From Daedaleopsis sinensis (Eukaryota; Basidiomycota; Agaricomycetes; Polyporales; Polyporaceae): DNA of 64,000 nucleotides. The notes under the pieces were generated by a model that was not told the DNA's origin, ran no database searches, and saw nothing but the letters and a program-made list of their open reading frames with translations. The stretch is taken from NCBI GenBank assembly GCA_033807695.1, contig CM066303.1:2728001-2792000 (forward strand), written 5' to 3'. The position numbers were made by a program, and so were the translations under genes. This document shows positions 23,214 to 35,972 of this stretch, piece after piece (position 1 is the first letter of the stretch; the number at the start of each line of letters is the position of its first letter).

Positions 23214-25911
23214 ATGGCCGTCCACACATTCATTTTCCTCCTCTTGGTTGCCTTCAGCACAGTGCACGCACAACTGACCATTTACGGCCTAGAAGGACAG
23301 AAACAAGTCACGGCAGGCACCGGCACACAAGTCGCTGCACCCGTCCAGACGACCGGCACCGTTCTCGCTGCCTACAACACCCGGATACTCGACCCTCCGC
23401 CCTTGCCAAACCCCCTACCAGCCAACCAGTTTGGCCTCCAACTTGCTGCGGATGCTGCTGATGTCGTCGGCTTGTCGATATCTCAGAGCGGAGCATTCTA
23501 TGGGTTCTCGATTGAGATGTCCGTCGTCACTCAATGTGGTGAGTCCCTTGTCCGCGTTTTTCTGCGTAAACAGGTGTACGCGATGCGCAGAAAGCTTGTG
23601 CAGTCTTGCACCAATTATATTAAATTCCTGATATAATGTCTTTTGCTGACGTATCGCGTTGTCCGGTCGAACAGTTGGATTGAATGGGCGAGTATTGCTG
23701 TGTTGAAGTTTGTGTATATCCACTCTAATGTTGTCCATCAGCTCCTACATTCATCCACCATTCCTGAACCTTATGTCGCTGGTTGCCGAGCGAGCTGGTC
23801 GCGTTCACGTTCGTGTGGGCGGTAACACGCAGGAGAGAGCACGATTGGTTCCCAATCTCGCAGACGGAAAGGCGATAGAGAAGGAGCAAGTCGACAGTAA
23901 CAACCCGGTATGTACTCCGATATCCGACTGCCACCATAGAGCTCATCTGCGAGACGAATGTTTAGACAGCAACCCCCGCGCTTCTCTACACACCGGAGAT
24001 CTTGTACCTCCTCTCCAATATCTCGTCGCTTGTAAACGTGAAGTGGTACCTCGGTGTTCCGCTCAACGACACCCAGAACCTTGCCCTCGACATCGCTCTC
24101 TACGGCCAGCAGATTCTGGGCGACAACCTGCTCGGCCTGCAGGTCGGAAACGAACCAGATCTCTACGCCCGGTGAGTGCGTCGCCGTGCCAGGTCGTCGA
24201 ATATCGCCCTGACAGTGCTGCTAGTCACCAATCTCGACCTTCAACGTACACTCAGTACGACTACTTCGGCGAATTTGGTAACGTTCTGGGAGCCATGAAG
24301 AACCTCGGCGTGCCACGCACCGACAACATGCTCATTGGTCCTAGCATTGCCACCGGAGACTGGATACCTGAGAGTACGTACGATATCCGCACGCCGCTAC
24401 CACTAGATTCTGACTAGTATGCTGCAAAACTCAGTGGTTTGGGACACCGGCTTCGTCCCCGCGTACCAGGATGCGATTCACGCGTTGAGCGTTGAGCAGT
24501 GAGTGGAGTATTTGATCCGCTACTTATGACTTAATGCTCACCTGCCGATGCTATCACAGCTACCCGAACGACAATTGCGGTGAGATTTACGCAGCGCTCG
24601 GTCCCGCGAAAGATCCGCAGGCCGAGTTCGCGAAGTACCTCGACCACAGCTTAGGCGTGAACACGATCCAGCCGTACCTTAACTCAACTCGCATTGCGCA
24701 GGAGGCTGGCAAGCCGTTTATCATGTTCGAGACCAACTCCGCCTCGTGCGGTGGGTTCTCCGGCATCAGCACTAGCTTCGGCGCAGCGCTGTGGGCGCTG
24801 GACTATGGCTTGGAGATGGCGGCCAGCAACTTCTCGCACGCGCTTCTGCACATCGGTGGCCAGAACGTGTACTACAACGTGCGTTGTATCAGTCGTGTCG
24901 TTGATCTTGCTATACTGACCGACTGGTTTGATGTCTAGCCTTTTACTGGTGAGACTGTCACCCATTTCGTGCGATAGCCTGTTGGACGCGCCTACTCACA
25001 CTGACTGTATAGCCGCCCCCACCAACGAGAGTCACTTCCACGAGTGGACGGTCGGCCCGATCTTCTACTCGGTCCTCGCCGTTGCAGAGACGCTCGGCTC
25101 GTCTAACAACTCGCGCATCATCGACCTTTGGCAGAATAGCGGCAGCCTCTTCACCCCCGGATACGCTATCTACGAGAACGAGAAGCTCGCGCGGCTCGCG
25201 TTCGTCAACTTCATGACCGACCCCTCTGGCGCGAACGACTACACGGTCTCGATCTCAGTCGGTGGCGGTCAGAGCGGAAAGCCAGCCGCCACCCCCGCGC
25301 AGGTCAAGGTCAAGTGAGTAGTCGATGGGATTGCGGCCGTTCAGATCCTGCAGTTGTCCGACACGACCACTACACAGGTACCTACTCGCGCCCTCCGTCA
25401 GCGACAAGTTCAATGTCACTTGGGGCAACCAGGTACGTCTGCCCGCCCTCACGACAGCCCTCCGCGCACGTACGTCCCTCTGACTCTCGCTTTCTTGACC
25501 CCTCCCTCGCAGACCCTGGGCGGCCAGTTCGAAGCCGACGGCCGGCTCAAGGGCGAGGTGCACCTCGAGACCGTCACTTGCGACCAGGCGGCGAACACCT
25601 GCCAAGTGAAGGTGCCCGCGCCCGGCTTCGCGCTCGTGTTCTTGGACGACGGCTCGGCGGAGGCCGCGACCGAGTACCAGGCCGAGACGTTCGCAACATC
25701 GGCGATCACGAAGCTCAAGAACACCGCGACGATCGACCCCGCTGTGCTCGCGACGTCGAACGGGAACCGCGGCATGGGCGACCTCTGGGGCAGCACGAGC
25801 TACGGCAGCAACGCCGCTGCGGGCGCCGCCGTGCTGCCGAGCGTCGCCGCGCTCGTGGCGATGGCGGCGAGCGCGACCGTCGTCTTGCGTGGGCTCGCGC
25901 GGCACGTCTGA
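23214..25911 (+). CDS. Secreted GH79-family glycosidase A (beta-glucuronidase-like)
   Basis: Eleven exons: 23214-23538, 23675-23687, 23742-23907, 23966-24171, 24225-24373, 24435-24498, 24560-24878, 24939-24948, 25013-25313, 25378-25432, 25513-25911; 668 residues. Signal peptide MAVHTFIFLLLVAFSTVHAQ. The fold matches fungal GH79 retaining glycosidases, which remove glucuronic acid from polysaccharides or proteoglycans. The probable acid/base is Glu231 in QVGNEPDLY; the probable nucleophile is Glu365 in MFETNSASCGGF. A beta-sandwich domain follows (GYAIYENEKLARLAFVNF, then ITKLKNTATIDPAVLATSNG). The C-terminus ends in a small-residue and hydrophobic run with a short basic end, like a GPI-anchor signal. 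Exons 2 and 8 are micro-exons of 13 and 10 nt, and the intron after exon 2 begins with GC. Unlike genes B-D it lacks the intron after WYLG. Confidence 0.88.
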
Positions 25912-26339
25912 GGTGTACATGCAGATGGATGGATAAAGGGATTGCTGCTACTGATTTGCATAGTGCACACGGAGGGGTGCTACCTGGTGTGGGTCCTCGC
26001 CGTGTTCGCCGTTTGGATGATACCATAATTGCATACTTATACTTTACTGTAGGCTTTGTTAGTCCTTCGTCGTTCGCTTCTTGGACATATAGATGTAGTG
26101 TGTGACCGACGCCGATATCCCATATGAGACACCTGACTCCTGAGAACGGGAAGGATTTCGTGCTGCCAGGGCAAACGGCCACAGTGTCAGCAGATATGGT
26201 TAATCTGTAAGTCGGGTGAGTGTAAAGGCGGTAGATAGTTCAAATCACGTCTGTCTAGAACCTGCTTGATACACTCGGACTATCTAGCTTCTATTCTTTC
26301 TTTACAGCATCTGGTGAAGAAAGCGGCGTAGTATGGCGG
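25912..26339. other. Intergenic region between convergent GH79 A and the adenylate-forming reductase
   Basis: 428 nt between converging 3' ends; no gene or repeat recognised. Confidence 0.5.
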
Positions 26340-29300
26340 TCAACGACAGTATATAGTGATTTGATTGTGTACTCGTACCTTGGTGTGATACGCACATCCG
26401 CTGTGCGTATCACACCAAGTCAGGCAACCGATCCTTCGCCAATACTCCACACTTCGACGCGCGTCGTCCTCCCCGACCGGCGGCCTATCTGCCAGGACAG
26501 GTGCAAGCACGACCGCATAATCCGTAGCAATGCGCGGTTCTATGCCGTCCCCGAATCCCTGCGCAAAGAACTCGGACAGGTGTTGAGCGGCGTTGCGAGC
26601 ACCTTTGACTCCGCGAGCGGCGCTCGCCTGCTCCGTATCCTTGTCAGCTCGAGGACCGGTGGCGCGCGCGACCCAGTCTTTGTAAGGCACCAGTGGAAGG
26701 CCAAGCTGACGAGCATAATCACCGAATACGGCGTTCCATGAGGTGAGAGTGGGGCAGGCGAGGTGCATGTACTGGCACGGAGGACGGTTCGCCGCTTCCG
26801 CCGTAACAGAGTGTGCGTTCACCTCCGCTTGGAGGAGCGCGGTGGCGGCAACGTCGACGGGAAGCCACGAGAGGTTCGGCTATCGTCAATGCAAATCCTG
26901 AGCTCCTTGAAGTTCGTGATACATGAATGCAAATGTCACGGACCTCGTCTCCGTACAAAGGGACGCAGCCTGCGCTCTGGCTTGCGCTGAGCAGCGCCGG
27001 GACCCACTCTTGCGGACTCCACGCTCCGTGCACCGTGTCGCCGCTAAGCTGGCCCACGCGCACGATCAGGGCACCTATCCCTGCTTGTAGCAAGAGCTGC
27101 TCGGCGACCCACTTGCTCTCGCTGTATCCGCCGCCCGCAGACCATCGTGGATCCATTATGGGTGTTTCAAGAGCCGGAATCGCACCGGTGTAGTCTGCAG
27201 AGAGAACACGACCACCGTCGGTTAGAGTGGAGGTATCAGGTGAGCCGCGAATGATTGCGTACTGCGTAAAACAGAAATTGAGCTGACAAACGTCATCTTG
27301 GGAGCGCGCGCGCCGCTTTGGCAGAGAGAGATGAGGTTTCGAACGCCGACAATCAGGGGTTCGAACGAGGATAAGGTGAGGTTGAAGTCAACACGCCACG
27401 CTACATCGGACAGCATTAAGTGGTCAAGATGTACCAGTCTGTGCATATTCGCACTTACCGTTATGGATAACACTGTCGACCTCTGCGCAGATCTACGTTT
27501 CAAGTTGATCGTCATTAGCAACTGCACTACGAAACTTGGCGCGAAACTCACCTCGCGGTATCTGTCCTCATTTAACCCTATATTCTGCTTGTCGAACGCC
27601 GCCGCGCACATGACCAATTTGTTAGAGGATAGCAGAGACACCTCCAGCCCAAACGTCTCAAACGCGTCCTTCTGGCGCGCCGCGAGCGTGGTATCCGAGC
27701 CAGAACCCTCCCGATTGAGCGCATACACCTTCCGGACGTCGGGCCGCTGCAGTAACTGTGTGAGTAGGTGGCTGCCCAAGCGTCCTGTCGTGCCTGTGAC
27801 AAGAACGGTGCGTCGCTCCGTGGTAGAGATCGCTGAGGCTGGGAGAGGGGGCCGTGCCATCACAGTACGTTTGTATTCGTCCACCATCGCAACCATAGCG
27901 GCCCTCCGAGCGCGCGCTTCTTCCTCCGAGGCCTGGCCCGTGTGCTCATGAGTCCCAGCCGTCGCAGCCGACACGAACGTGTGCAGGTATTCTGAGAGTG
28001 CTCGGATCGTCGGATGGGCGTACACGACACTCTGCGACACCTTGTGGACGGACAGAGCGGTCGACAATTGGATAGCGTGCAGGATTGAGTTGCGTATCCA
28101 CGTCGCTTGTAAGCTAATGAACGTCCCACGTCAGAGCGCTCGACAGACAGCGTGTATCTAAACGAGGCTCCGCACCTATCGCAGCCGTACTGAAAGATGT
28201 CGTCGTCGTCGCGGACTGGAGCTGTCATCACGCGGCTCACGACGGTGCGCACAAAGCGGAGTGCGGAGTCTTCCGTCCATTCGTCAGGAGCGGACAAATC
28301 TGCTTGAGAGGACTGCTCGACTTTCGCGTAGACAGCGTCGATATCTGCCGCGTAGGCTGTGATGCATGCGGCACGGCGAGGAGTACCTTTTGGTGTGAAC
28401 TCAAACGGTTTGGATGGTGAGGTGACAATTATCATCTGACATGGAGTCAGATACACCGAGTTTACTTCACCGAACGTGGTGCAGATAGTTACCTCTTTGA
28501 AGAGCCTCGAGTGTGCTGGGGCGAAATGGTTGACCTTCTCGATCGTGGGCCTGAACACACGAATGTGAGAAAGAGAAGATGCGGTGAAAGTAATGGAATG
28601 CACATACCATATCGTGTTTCTGAATTCTGCCAATCTATGCTCGTCTTCGGGATCGAAAGGCTCCGTAGGCTGAATGAGGACCCCGTTCTGAAATCTGCCT
28701 CGTCCGAACATGACTGCGGCATAGATGCTTGGATCCCCGAGCATCATTGTCTCTGCAGTCAGGAAGCAATGAGCACTTAGTGAGCACTTCGAGGGAGTAA
28801 ACGAGAGATAAGCACCAAGAGGCACCGGATTTGTCTAGGCGCGAGGGGACGAAAGAGAACCAGTCAGTCTAGGGTCTTCGCTAACGCGACAGACACGATG
28901 TGACCGACTTTTTCCCCCGTGGACAACATCAGTTGGTCGTCCGATCTCCCATAAACCTGCCACAAATTGGGTTTGGATGGATGTCTCCGCAGAATATCGC
29001 TCGTCGCGTATGCACGCTTCCCGTCGATCGTGGTGTTGAACCTACTGGGCTGACTCCACGGCGTTTCCTGTTCCATGCGTCAGTTCCGCGACCTGTTTAC
29101 ATCTCATAGGTACAGCACAGCACGTACCACGACCACAATCTCGTACAAACGCTCTTTCTCGTCATGGGGAACCATGTGGACCTTGCGCCTGGTCGAAAGG
29201 TGGAACCAGCTCCATTCGTCCGCCGTACGACGGCCCTTTGCTCGGTCGTATAGACCGAAGCTAAGGAGAGCTGCTTCGGTGCTGCAAAATATCACGATCA

Positions 29301-30861
29301 GGCAATGTCTTTAGCCTTGGAACATGCGGCCTAAGTTACGCACAGCCCATACAAGGGTACGAGATTGACACCTGCTTGCGTGAGCTTGTCTCCGATTGCC
29401 GAGTTCAAGGGTGCACCGGCGAAAATCTATCGGCGTTGAAAGCAGAAGAGGGTGAACACAACATACGATAGAGCAACATCGCGAGAAAGAGCTTACAACA
29501 ATCTTAAGGTCGATCAAGACTTGCAGACTGTCAGGAGTGTTGTACCAAGCCTACCATCCATGTCGTCAGCACGGCAGTTGATGTCGACAATAGGTAATTG
29601 CTGTACCACTGACCTCTATTACGGATGGTACGCATATTATCGTATCGCAGCCGCAGGATACCATACTCTCGAAGATAGCCTCCGGCGTCGGAACGATAGG
29701 CGGGACGGAAGGTCGGAAGAACGCCAGAGTCACGCCGCAGGCGACCTTATAGATGTTCGAGTCTTTAGCAGTACGCCACCCGCGCGGGCCAACAGGGTAT
29801 CACTTACTGCCCAGGTGAGCATGGCCATACCCATGCCGTCTGGATAACGGTTTAGCGCACGTACAGATGCTTCACACAAGAGCATGACTTACGGAACAGT
29901 GGAAGTCCGTGGACCGAAAGTCGCAGGCCACACATGTCGATTTCGCCATCGTCTGTCCCAGGAGGATGTGAGTAAGATCTTAACACGCCTCGGAGATAAG
30001 ACTCACAAGGCATCATGGCCCATTCCAAGAGCTTCGTCTTTGTGAAGTGAATTGGCTTTGGAAATGCCGTAGTACCTGGCGTGCGATCAGCTCGGCTGTC
30101 GGAATGGTGAGTTTTGCCGCATTCCAAACCACGTACCCGAAGAGTGCATGATCAGCGTCACAGAGTCTGGACTAGCGGGGACTACAATCGAGGGCTCCAA
30201 GCTTCCGTCCTCCGTCTCGGTGTAGATGGTATCGAACGATGGCATCGGTAGCAGCTCCAACTGAATACCCTCAGAGGCTAAGAGGGTGACCGCATCGCGC
30301 GCGAGGTTCTGCATAGCTGGGTCGGCGCTGACAAAGAGTACGCGCGTCTTCGTCTGCTTGAGGAGATGCGCTATTGCTTGCGGCGAGTTACGCGTCGAGA
30401 TCGGAAAGGCGGTCAGTCCACTGCAAATAATCGCGGACATGACTGCGGTGTATGTAGGCCCATCTGGACCGACCTTCCTGCGTTAGCGTACAACCTAAGG
30501 CCCTCCCACTAGCATCCGTGCACGTACCAGAGTTTGCGAGCAGACCAACAACCGGCGGAGTATCAGGTTCTCTTGCTGAGCTATAGGTCGTGTCTTCGGC
30601 GGATTGCTGAGGGTTCTCGAGGACCATAGTACTGGCGAGGGAGCTTGACCTCACTTTAGCGATGGCACGCCATAGCTGTGGGTAGTATATCGTCTGTGTG
30701 CTGCCTTCAGAGTCCGAGTAGACAGCGAAAGGATGCTTAGGGCTATGCTGTGCGTGGTGCTGGAGTATCTCCGGCCATGAAATCGGACCATCGAGAGGTG
30801 GTTGACTGAATGTTGGGCTGTTGACCCCTTGAAGAGTGAGATAAGCGGGCTGATCAGTCAT
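26340..30861 (-). CDS. Adenylate-forming reductase (A-T-R, NRPS-like)
   Basis: Adenylates a carboxylic acid, loads it on a phosphopantetheine arm and releases it reductively with NADPH. Nineteen exons, minus strand: 30861-30528, 30463-30137, 30075-30007, 29952-29893, 29839-29808, 29745-29614, 29550-29497, 29426-29344, 29281-29128, 29067-28909, 28834-28816, 28752-28608, 28550-28493, 28435-28176, 28113-27552, 27492-27459, 27400-27263, 27194-26923, 26879-26340; 1143 residues. Adenylation motifs: LIMHSSGTTAFPKPIHFTK, YGLTEA, YGRSDDQLMLSTGEKTNP. Carrier Ser629 in FQYGCDSLQATW. Reductase: Rossmann VLVTGTTGRLG (about 732-742), HNAWRVDFN, and catalytic Tyr897/Lys901 in GGYSESKW. ATG at 30861 is the first in frame; upstream codons give only TTG. 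All joins keep phase, so the gene looks intact. Product unknown. Related fungal enzymes act in lysine biosynthesis (Lys2) or in specialised metabolism; this lacks clustered tailoring genes. Confidence 0.88.
26379..26419. repeat. 17-bp perfect inverted repeat inside a coding exon
   Basis: CTTGGTGTGATACGCAC at 26379-26395 and its exact reverse complement at 26403-26419, with a 7-nt loop. It lies in the last exon of the adenylate-forming reductase, close to the stop, and encodes part of the C-terminal tail (CDTHSGCAYHTK). The mRNA could form a stable hairpin. Confidence 0.85.
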
Positions 30862-32081
30862 GTCTAGAGCTGAAGTGCGTTCAGCAGGCAAATTGAAAAA
30901 TTCGATACGGGTTGTTATAAGTACTTACGGGGTTGAGCCACGAGTTATTCCGAGTCTGAGATCACCCAGCCGATCTCGTTTTGCACTCCGCCATCACGTC
31001 CCTACCGACTGGTTCGAGTCTACTGTGACTTATACACTAAGAAGAACACGATACGGCGTGCGTCCCCAGATTTCAGGCCCTTCGAGACGAAATTGAGTTT
31101 TGATTCGACATGGCATGCCATTTGCGACATATTTGACTAACAAAAGGCCCTTTGTTTGAGTCAGTGACAGGTAATACGACAGTGGAGGAAGTACTTACTG
31201 GGCAATATGTCTTGAAGTTGTTGGGACATTCTTTCCTATGTGAGTTGGCGGTAAAGTACTAGCTAGTAGTAGACGGGTCACGGAGAGCCACCGATCTGAA
31301 TCATCTGTAGCCACGTGGTAGTGACATCCCCGGCCAAGTCCGAGGTCTAGGAACCGTCACAGCCTTCAAAGCTTCAAGCTTCAACGTTTCAACCTTGACC
31401 GTCTCTGTTCTTGCAACCTCGAGGTTCGAGCATCCGATGAGCCTCTTGCTCACTGAAGCCGGCTAGCGATTATATGGTACGTTTTTTCTACCTTACTTTC
31501 GCTCTCATTAATACTAAAGCGACCAATGCACATTATTGTGCTCGGGTAGGCTCGTCCCCGTTCGACCCGGGTTTAACGTCACAAAGTGTGTCAGGGTCCA
31601 GGGAGCCTCTCGTTTCGCATTCCGCCATCTCAATCTAGTGGAACCATGCTAGACCTCATCTACTCACTGATTCGCACTCATTCGTGAGCCACATTAGGAA
31701 ATCTTTGCGGATGCATCGATGAACGTTGTGCTAAGTGTGCCTAGTGCGCGCAACTGTTCATGCCGAGATAAAATTGATGATTCAAATTGTGGGATCGGTG
31801 TCACACTGACCTCTTTTCCTTTCTACTGGATGAGTTCCTGTGTCCACCATAAGTACTCAACGGGCTCCTAGTCCGAGGTCCAACATCATCACACCATCGC
31901 AGTGTACCAGACTATGAAGAATGTCCTACCAGTGTACACTAGTAACTTATGGGACTACTGCCAATGACGAGCAACTTGAAAGTGTCCTGAGGAATCAATA
32001 TGGCTGTCAGTGAGTACGAAACGTATATAGTATACAACTCGGAGTCGTTACGGCACTAATAGTGACTGCTGAGCGAAAAGA
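30862..32081. other. Intergenic region between adenylate-forming reductase and F-box-like gene
   Basis: 1.2 kb without a supportable gene. The left part should contain the promoter of the minus-strand reductase. A CTTCAAAGCTTCAAGCTTCA-type short direct repeat lies near 31365. Nothing else recognised. Confidence 0.5.
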
Positions 32082-33734
32082 TTAGATCACACGAGACCGA
32101 TCCCCACAGTCCTCGTTGGTAACGACAATGGGGTATTCAGCGAGCGGTGTGGCCGCATGTGGAAAAACCCTCTGTGCGAACTCGGTCACCTCGTACGAAA
32201 GGTCCATACCCTTCGGAAACACGACCTCCGCAACATCCAGCTCGCGCAAAGCGTGGGCCTCTCCTGGGTACACGACCTCCCTGGCGGCGTCCTGATCAAA
32301 GGACATCACAGGCAAGCGCAGCGTACGCAAGCGCGGACAATGGTGCGCGAGGTGCGCAAGGGATTCGAAGCCCGCGCGCGGCCCGTCAAGGGTGCTCATC
32401 AAGAGCTCGAACGTCTCGAGGTCGTGCCACGCCTCGGCGAAGGCACGGATGTCCGCGGACTCGTATCGGAATGTGTAGTAGTAGAAGCGTAGCGCGACGC
32501 TGCGCAGACTGGAGAGGCTGAGGAGGGGCTTTACCGTATCCATGAGCGTGCCGCCGGTTCCAATGAGCTGAGGGCGGAGGAGATTCAGACCTGGCTGCAG
32601 GATTTCGCCGCTCCAGTCGGTCTGTCTACAGTCCACGGAGAGGAAGGTGAGGCCGGGGTGTTTGGCTGAGAGGGTCTGGAAGCAGCGCGCAGCGTCAGCA
32701 ATGAGCCGGGTCCCGTCGTATTGTCCGATCGTCAGGAAGAGTGTGCTGAGTTTGGGAAGCTGCACATTGACGAGGAAGGATTCGACACTCGTCCAGTCCC
32801 CTTTCAAAGTTAGACGTCGGAGACCTGGTAGCTGCAACGTCACCGGAGGGTCGGTGTTCCCCCACGATGGTGGGTTCTCCGGAATTGTGACCAAGAGATT
32901 CTCGAGGTGTGGCAGTGGAGCGAGGGGCTGGAGGACGGCTATGGCTATGGGCGGCTCAATCTCGATCGAACGTAGCTGTTCGTGAGCGGATAGGGTACTG
33001 AGATCGACGTCCCATCGTGTTATGCGAATGTACAGTCGCTCAGCGACAGAGACAGAGAGCGAGCGAGTCGAGGGCGCGATCAATGGAGTCGACACTCCAC
33101 TGCCTATGTGGAAGGCAGGGGTGTCGATGAGCACGGTCTGCAACGCCGGTAGAATGGGATCTCCTCGGATGAGCGCAGATATTTCGCCCCAGACAGATCT
33201 CCCTGGCGAATTGACATCGAGAGGATGAAGAGTGATCGTCCGTACTCGTGACGCGTAGTCCTGGAAGCGCTTCCAAAGTGGATGAGTCCGCGGGTCTTGC
33301 ACATATTGAAGGCTCTAATATCACAGACAGGACGTCAGGTACAATACAAACAGGGTAGTGAAGCGGCGTACGAAAGCACCGTGCGATGTCATTCTTGTTT
33401 GTACGATGTTGTAGAGAAATAGAAGCGAGAGCAACGGCTCCTCGCTGGGGATGTGTTTCCAAAGGATGTTGAGAGCAGGGCGAGTGAAGTTCTTGCAAGT
33501 TAACGCAGCTCGAAAGAGAGTCTGGCGGACGCGAGCAATCTCTTCTCGACTGGCGTAATGCCCCGGGTCGAGGTGCGGGAAGACGTCGTATAGAATGTCT
33601 TGTACATCCGATATAGATTGAATGTGAGCCATGTCCTCGAATATACTCGTACTCGGGGTGATTCGAAAAGACTGCTTTTGAGAGTCGACACAGTGGTTGC
33701 GGTGAGGCGGGACCCTGTCAGTCACGGAGCTCAT
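32082..33734 (-). CDS. F-box-like protein with LRR-type C-terminus
   Basis: Two exons on the minus strand, 33734-33372 and 33314-32082, with a 57-nt intron (GTACGC...ATTAG) joined in phase 0; 531 residues from the first ATG, or 497 from an alternative ATG at 33632 (MAHIQSISDVQD). The N-terminal part (ILYDVFPHLDP, RVRQTLFRAALTCKNFTRPA, LNILWKHIPS) matches the degenerate F-box region of basidiomycete F-box proteins. The rest shows irregular leucine-rich spacing (LRSIEIEPPIAIAVLQPLAP, LPGLRRLTLKGDW, LRTLRLPVMSFD). Such proteins usually serve as substrate receptors of SCF ubiquitin ligases. No partner gene is adjacent. It is a different gene from the fragment at the left edge, and the two show no close similarity. 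Confidence 0.78.
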
Positions 33735-34236
33735 AGTCCGGTGAGCGATCGCGCCGTCAGGTGTCTCGTAACTTACCGTAGATGTTGAAGATCAGAGTTG
33801 TGGTTGGTTGTAATGCTGCCTGTGACTGTTGGGAACGTGAATTAATCACACGGTTGCCTCCCACAGTACTTTGGTGGGTCAATGGAGATTCGAAGATAGT
33901 ACTCATGAGTGACAATGTATGCAGGTACTCACATCAGTTTGAATGGAGAAGTATTGCCGTAGAGCAGCTTGGAATGCCTGCAGTTCGATCGAAGGCACGA
34001 AGAAAAACAGGTGGAAGCTGCTAGTTCAAAACCGTAGCTGAGCTTGGCAACGGCGGAACCTGGGTGGAACGACACATATTCACTCTCCGTCCTACGCGCC
34101 CTTTATCGGAGCATGGCGGAGTATGAGCTGAGATCTAACTTGAGCCATGGAGTCGGAACCAGGTGGCTAAGCGAAACGTAAGTAAAAGTTACTACCACTA
34201 GTATCTTCAGTGGTTATGAGGAACGGGAGCTCATCG

Positions 34237-34665
34237 TTACGCATCATCAGCCTCCCACCAGTTGACCAGTGCGTACATATGTAGATAATTGGCGCGGCAC
34301 AGAGAGCTGAACGCGGCACGCGGCTTCGTGCTTCCGAATGTCGCGGCGTTTTGCGGGGTGGCAGCTGCGGGTAGTATAGTCTTGATGCGGAGGCCATCAA
34401 GGTAGATGGAATTGCCAGAGGACGTCACAGTGTAGGGTCTTGTAGAGTGCTTATCAGCGAGTTGGACTTGGCTTGATGGTGACTGCAGGCAACGACATCC
34501 TACGTTGTAGTCTAGTACCATGGATCCATGGCATGCATATCTCTTCGATGTTACTACATGTCGCATGCGGGGGTCGACGTCTAACGAACGTACACAGTAT
34601 GTCGCGACAGACGCAGGAGCTACGAGCAACTTGATGATTACAAGCACCAAGAAGCGGCATGACAT
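34237..34665 (-). CDS. Possible small secreted protein, unrecognised
   Basis: A 142-codon minus-strand ORF starting MSCRFLVLVIIKLLVAPAS, which looks like a signal peptide, followed by several cysteines and no familiar domain. It could be a small secreted protein, one exon of a longer gene, or chance. Upstream on the same strand, 34762-35076 contains another hydrophobic ORF, so a spliced gene is possible. No homologue recognised. Confidence 0.22.
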   Translation of the reverse strand: MSCRFLVLVIIKLLVAPASVATYCVRSLDVDPRMRHVVTSKRYACHGSMVLDYNVGCRCLQSPSSQVQLADKHSTRPYTVTSSGNSIYLDGLRIKTILPAAATPQNAATFGSTKPRAAFSSLCRANYLHMYALVNWWEADDA

Positions 34666-35603
34666 TCCCAGGAGTACGATGTTGACAGTATGTTACTAGA
34701 TACGTGTCGTCATTGGCCGAGAGTGTCGAGCTGGCGTGGGGGCTAGTCCAATCAACCGTGTTCATGCGATCTCGCTCGGTCCAGAACAGGACCCCGAGCA
34801 TCGAAATGCATAAAAGGCGATGGAAGTCATTTGCATTCTAGAAGGGGAAGCGTCAGTCAAGAGCTTGTAACGAGCGTGGAGATATATATGTTGAATCAGA
34901 ATAAACCAGAAGAGTCGACATCCCGCAAAATGGCGGTTGGACAGGGATAACTTTGTCTCGTCATGATGAAGCAAAAAGAAGAGAATGCTCACCTTGTGCT
35001 TGTTGAAGTTGGAAGTCGCTGAAGCCAAATCTTTTACAAACGATCGCAAACGCCGTTTGGCGCTGTCGTGCGACAATGAAACACGCGCAGAAGAGAGTGG
35101 GATAGAAGACGCAAGTCAGGTAGACGAACGGCTGAAAATGCGCATATTTCCCTTCCTTTTTGCAGCGAAGGGATTACTGACCATATCATTATGTAGGTCT
35201 CATCACAGACTCGGGACGCTTCTGAAGAGAGGCGTACTCACCTGGTCGACATATCATATGTTATTGCCCATAATACCGCTGGCCGCGTTCCGTTTTGAGC
35301 TCTGCGAAGTCTACGACCCGCAAACTCGTTTCTTCGACCGAGCGGGGATGCGACCAATTTAGACAACTAGTAGTCGTCTGGAGTCTACACGTCTGAGGAA
35401 CATCCAGGAAGTAGCTGCCCAGTAGTCGTCCTTTTGTCTAGATGGCGTCCACGCGCTGCACAAGTTGTGTCGACATAGACGTGGAAGAGAAAGAAGGAAC
35501 TTCGTTTATTTGAAAATTCTGGTTCAGCGCTGGTAAAATACTCCAGCGTCTTCTAGAGCGCCTCCGAGTCTAGGCTTGCTTCCGACAGCTTCCGACTCTC
35601 ATG

Positions 35604-35972
35604 TCAGTATATGTACATAACGTCGGCTCTGAAGTACATCTTCAGATCATTGCAATATTCTCGAACAGACGGAAGGTCACGACGACATCGAGAAGTCGGA
35701 GAGTTGCGAAACGGTCGACCTCGACGGACTTTATCACCAAACTCAACCGCGTGCAGGTAGGCTCGACCGTGGTCGCCGATAACTTGAAACTTGAAGCGGA
35801 CGAACAGAGTCGTCAGACCCTCTGCGTCCATCGCCCGTGCATACTGTATATAGCCAATGTCGACCTCAGGCGGCAAGCGGACGTCCAGTGAGCCGGAAAT
35901 CATGGCGCTTGTCGCCGGGCTCTCGCTCGTACACAGTGCACATGGTTTTCCTCTCGCCGAGTTCGCTGTCAT
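35604..35972 (-). CDS. Possible gene fragment, unrecognised
   Basis: A 122-codon minus-strand ORF whose middle part (SGSLDVRLPPEVDIGYIQYA, FVRFKFQVIGDHGRAYLHAV) reads like a folded beta-rich domain rather than random translation. The two ends look non-coding, so the real exon may be shorter and spliced. No family was identified with any confidence. Confidence 0.2.
   Translation of the reverse strand: MTANSARGKPCALCTSESPATSAMISGSLDVRLPPEVDIGYIQYARAMDAEGLTTLFVRFKFQVIGDHGRAYLHAVEFGDKVRRGRPFRNSPTSRCRRDLPSVREYCNDLKMYFRADVMYIY

Noticed and set aside
26340..30861. Adenylate-forming reductase as a broken gene, because single-frame reading shows many stops
   Set aside because: Nineteen exons with GT-AG borders join in phase and recover every expected motif; no frameshift remains.
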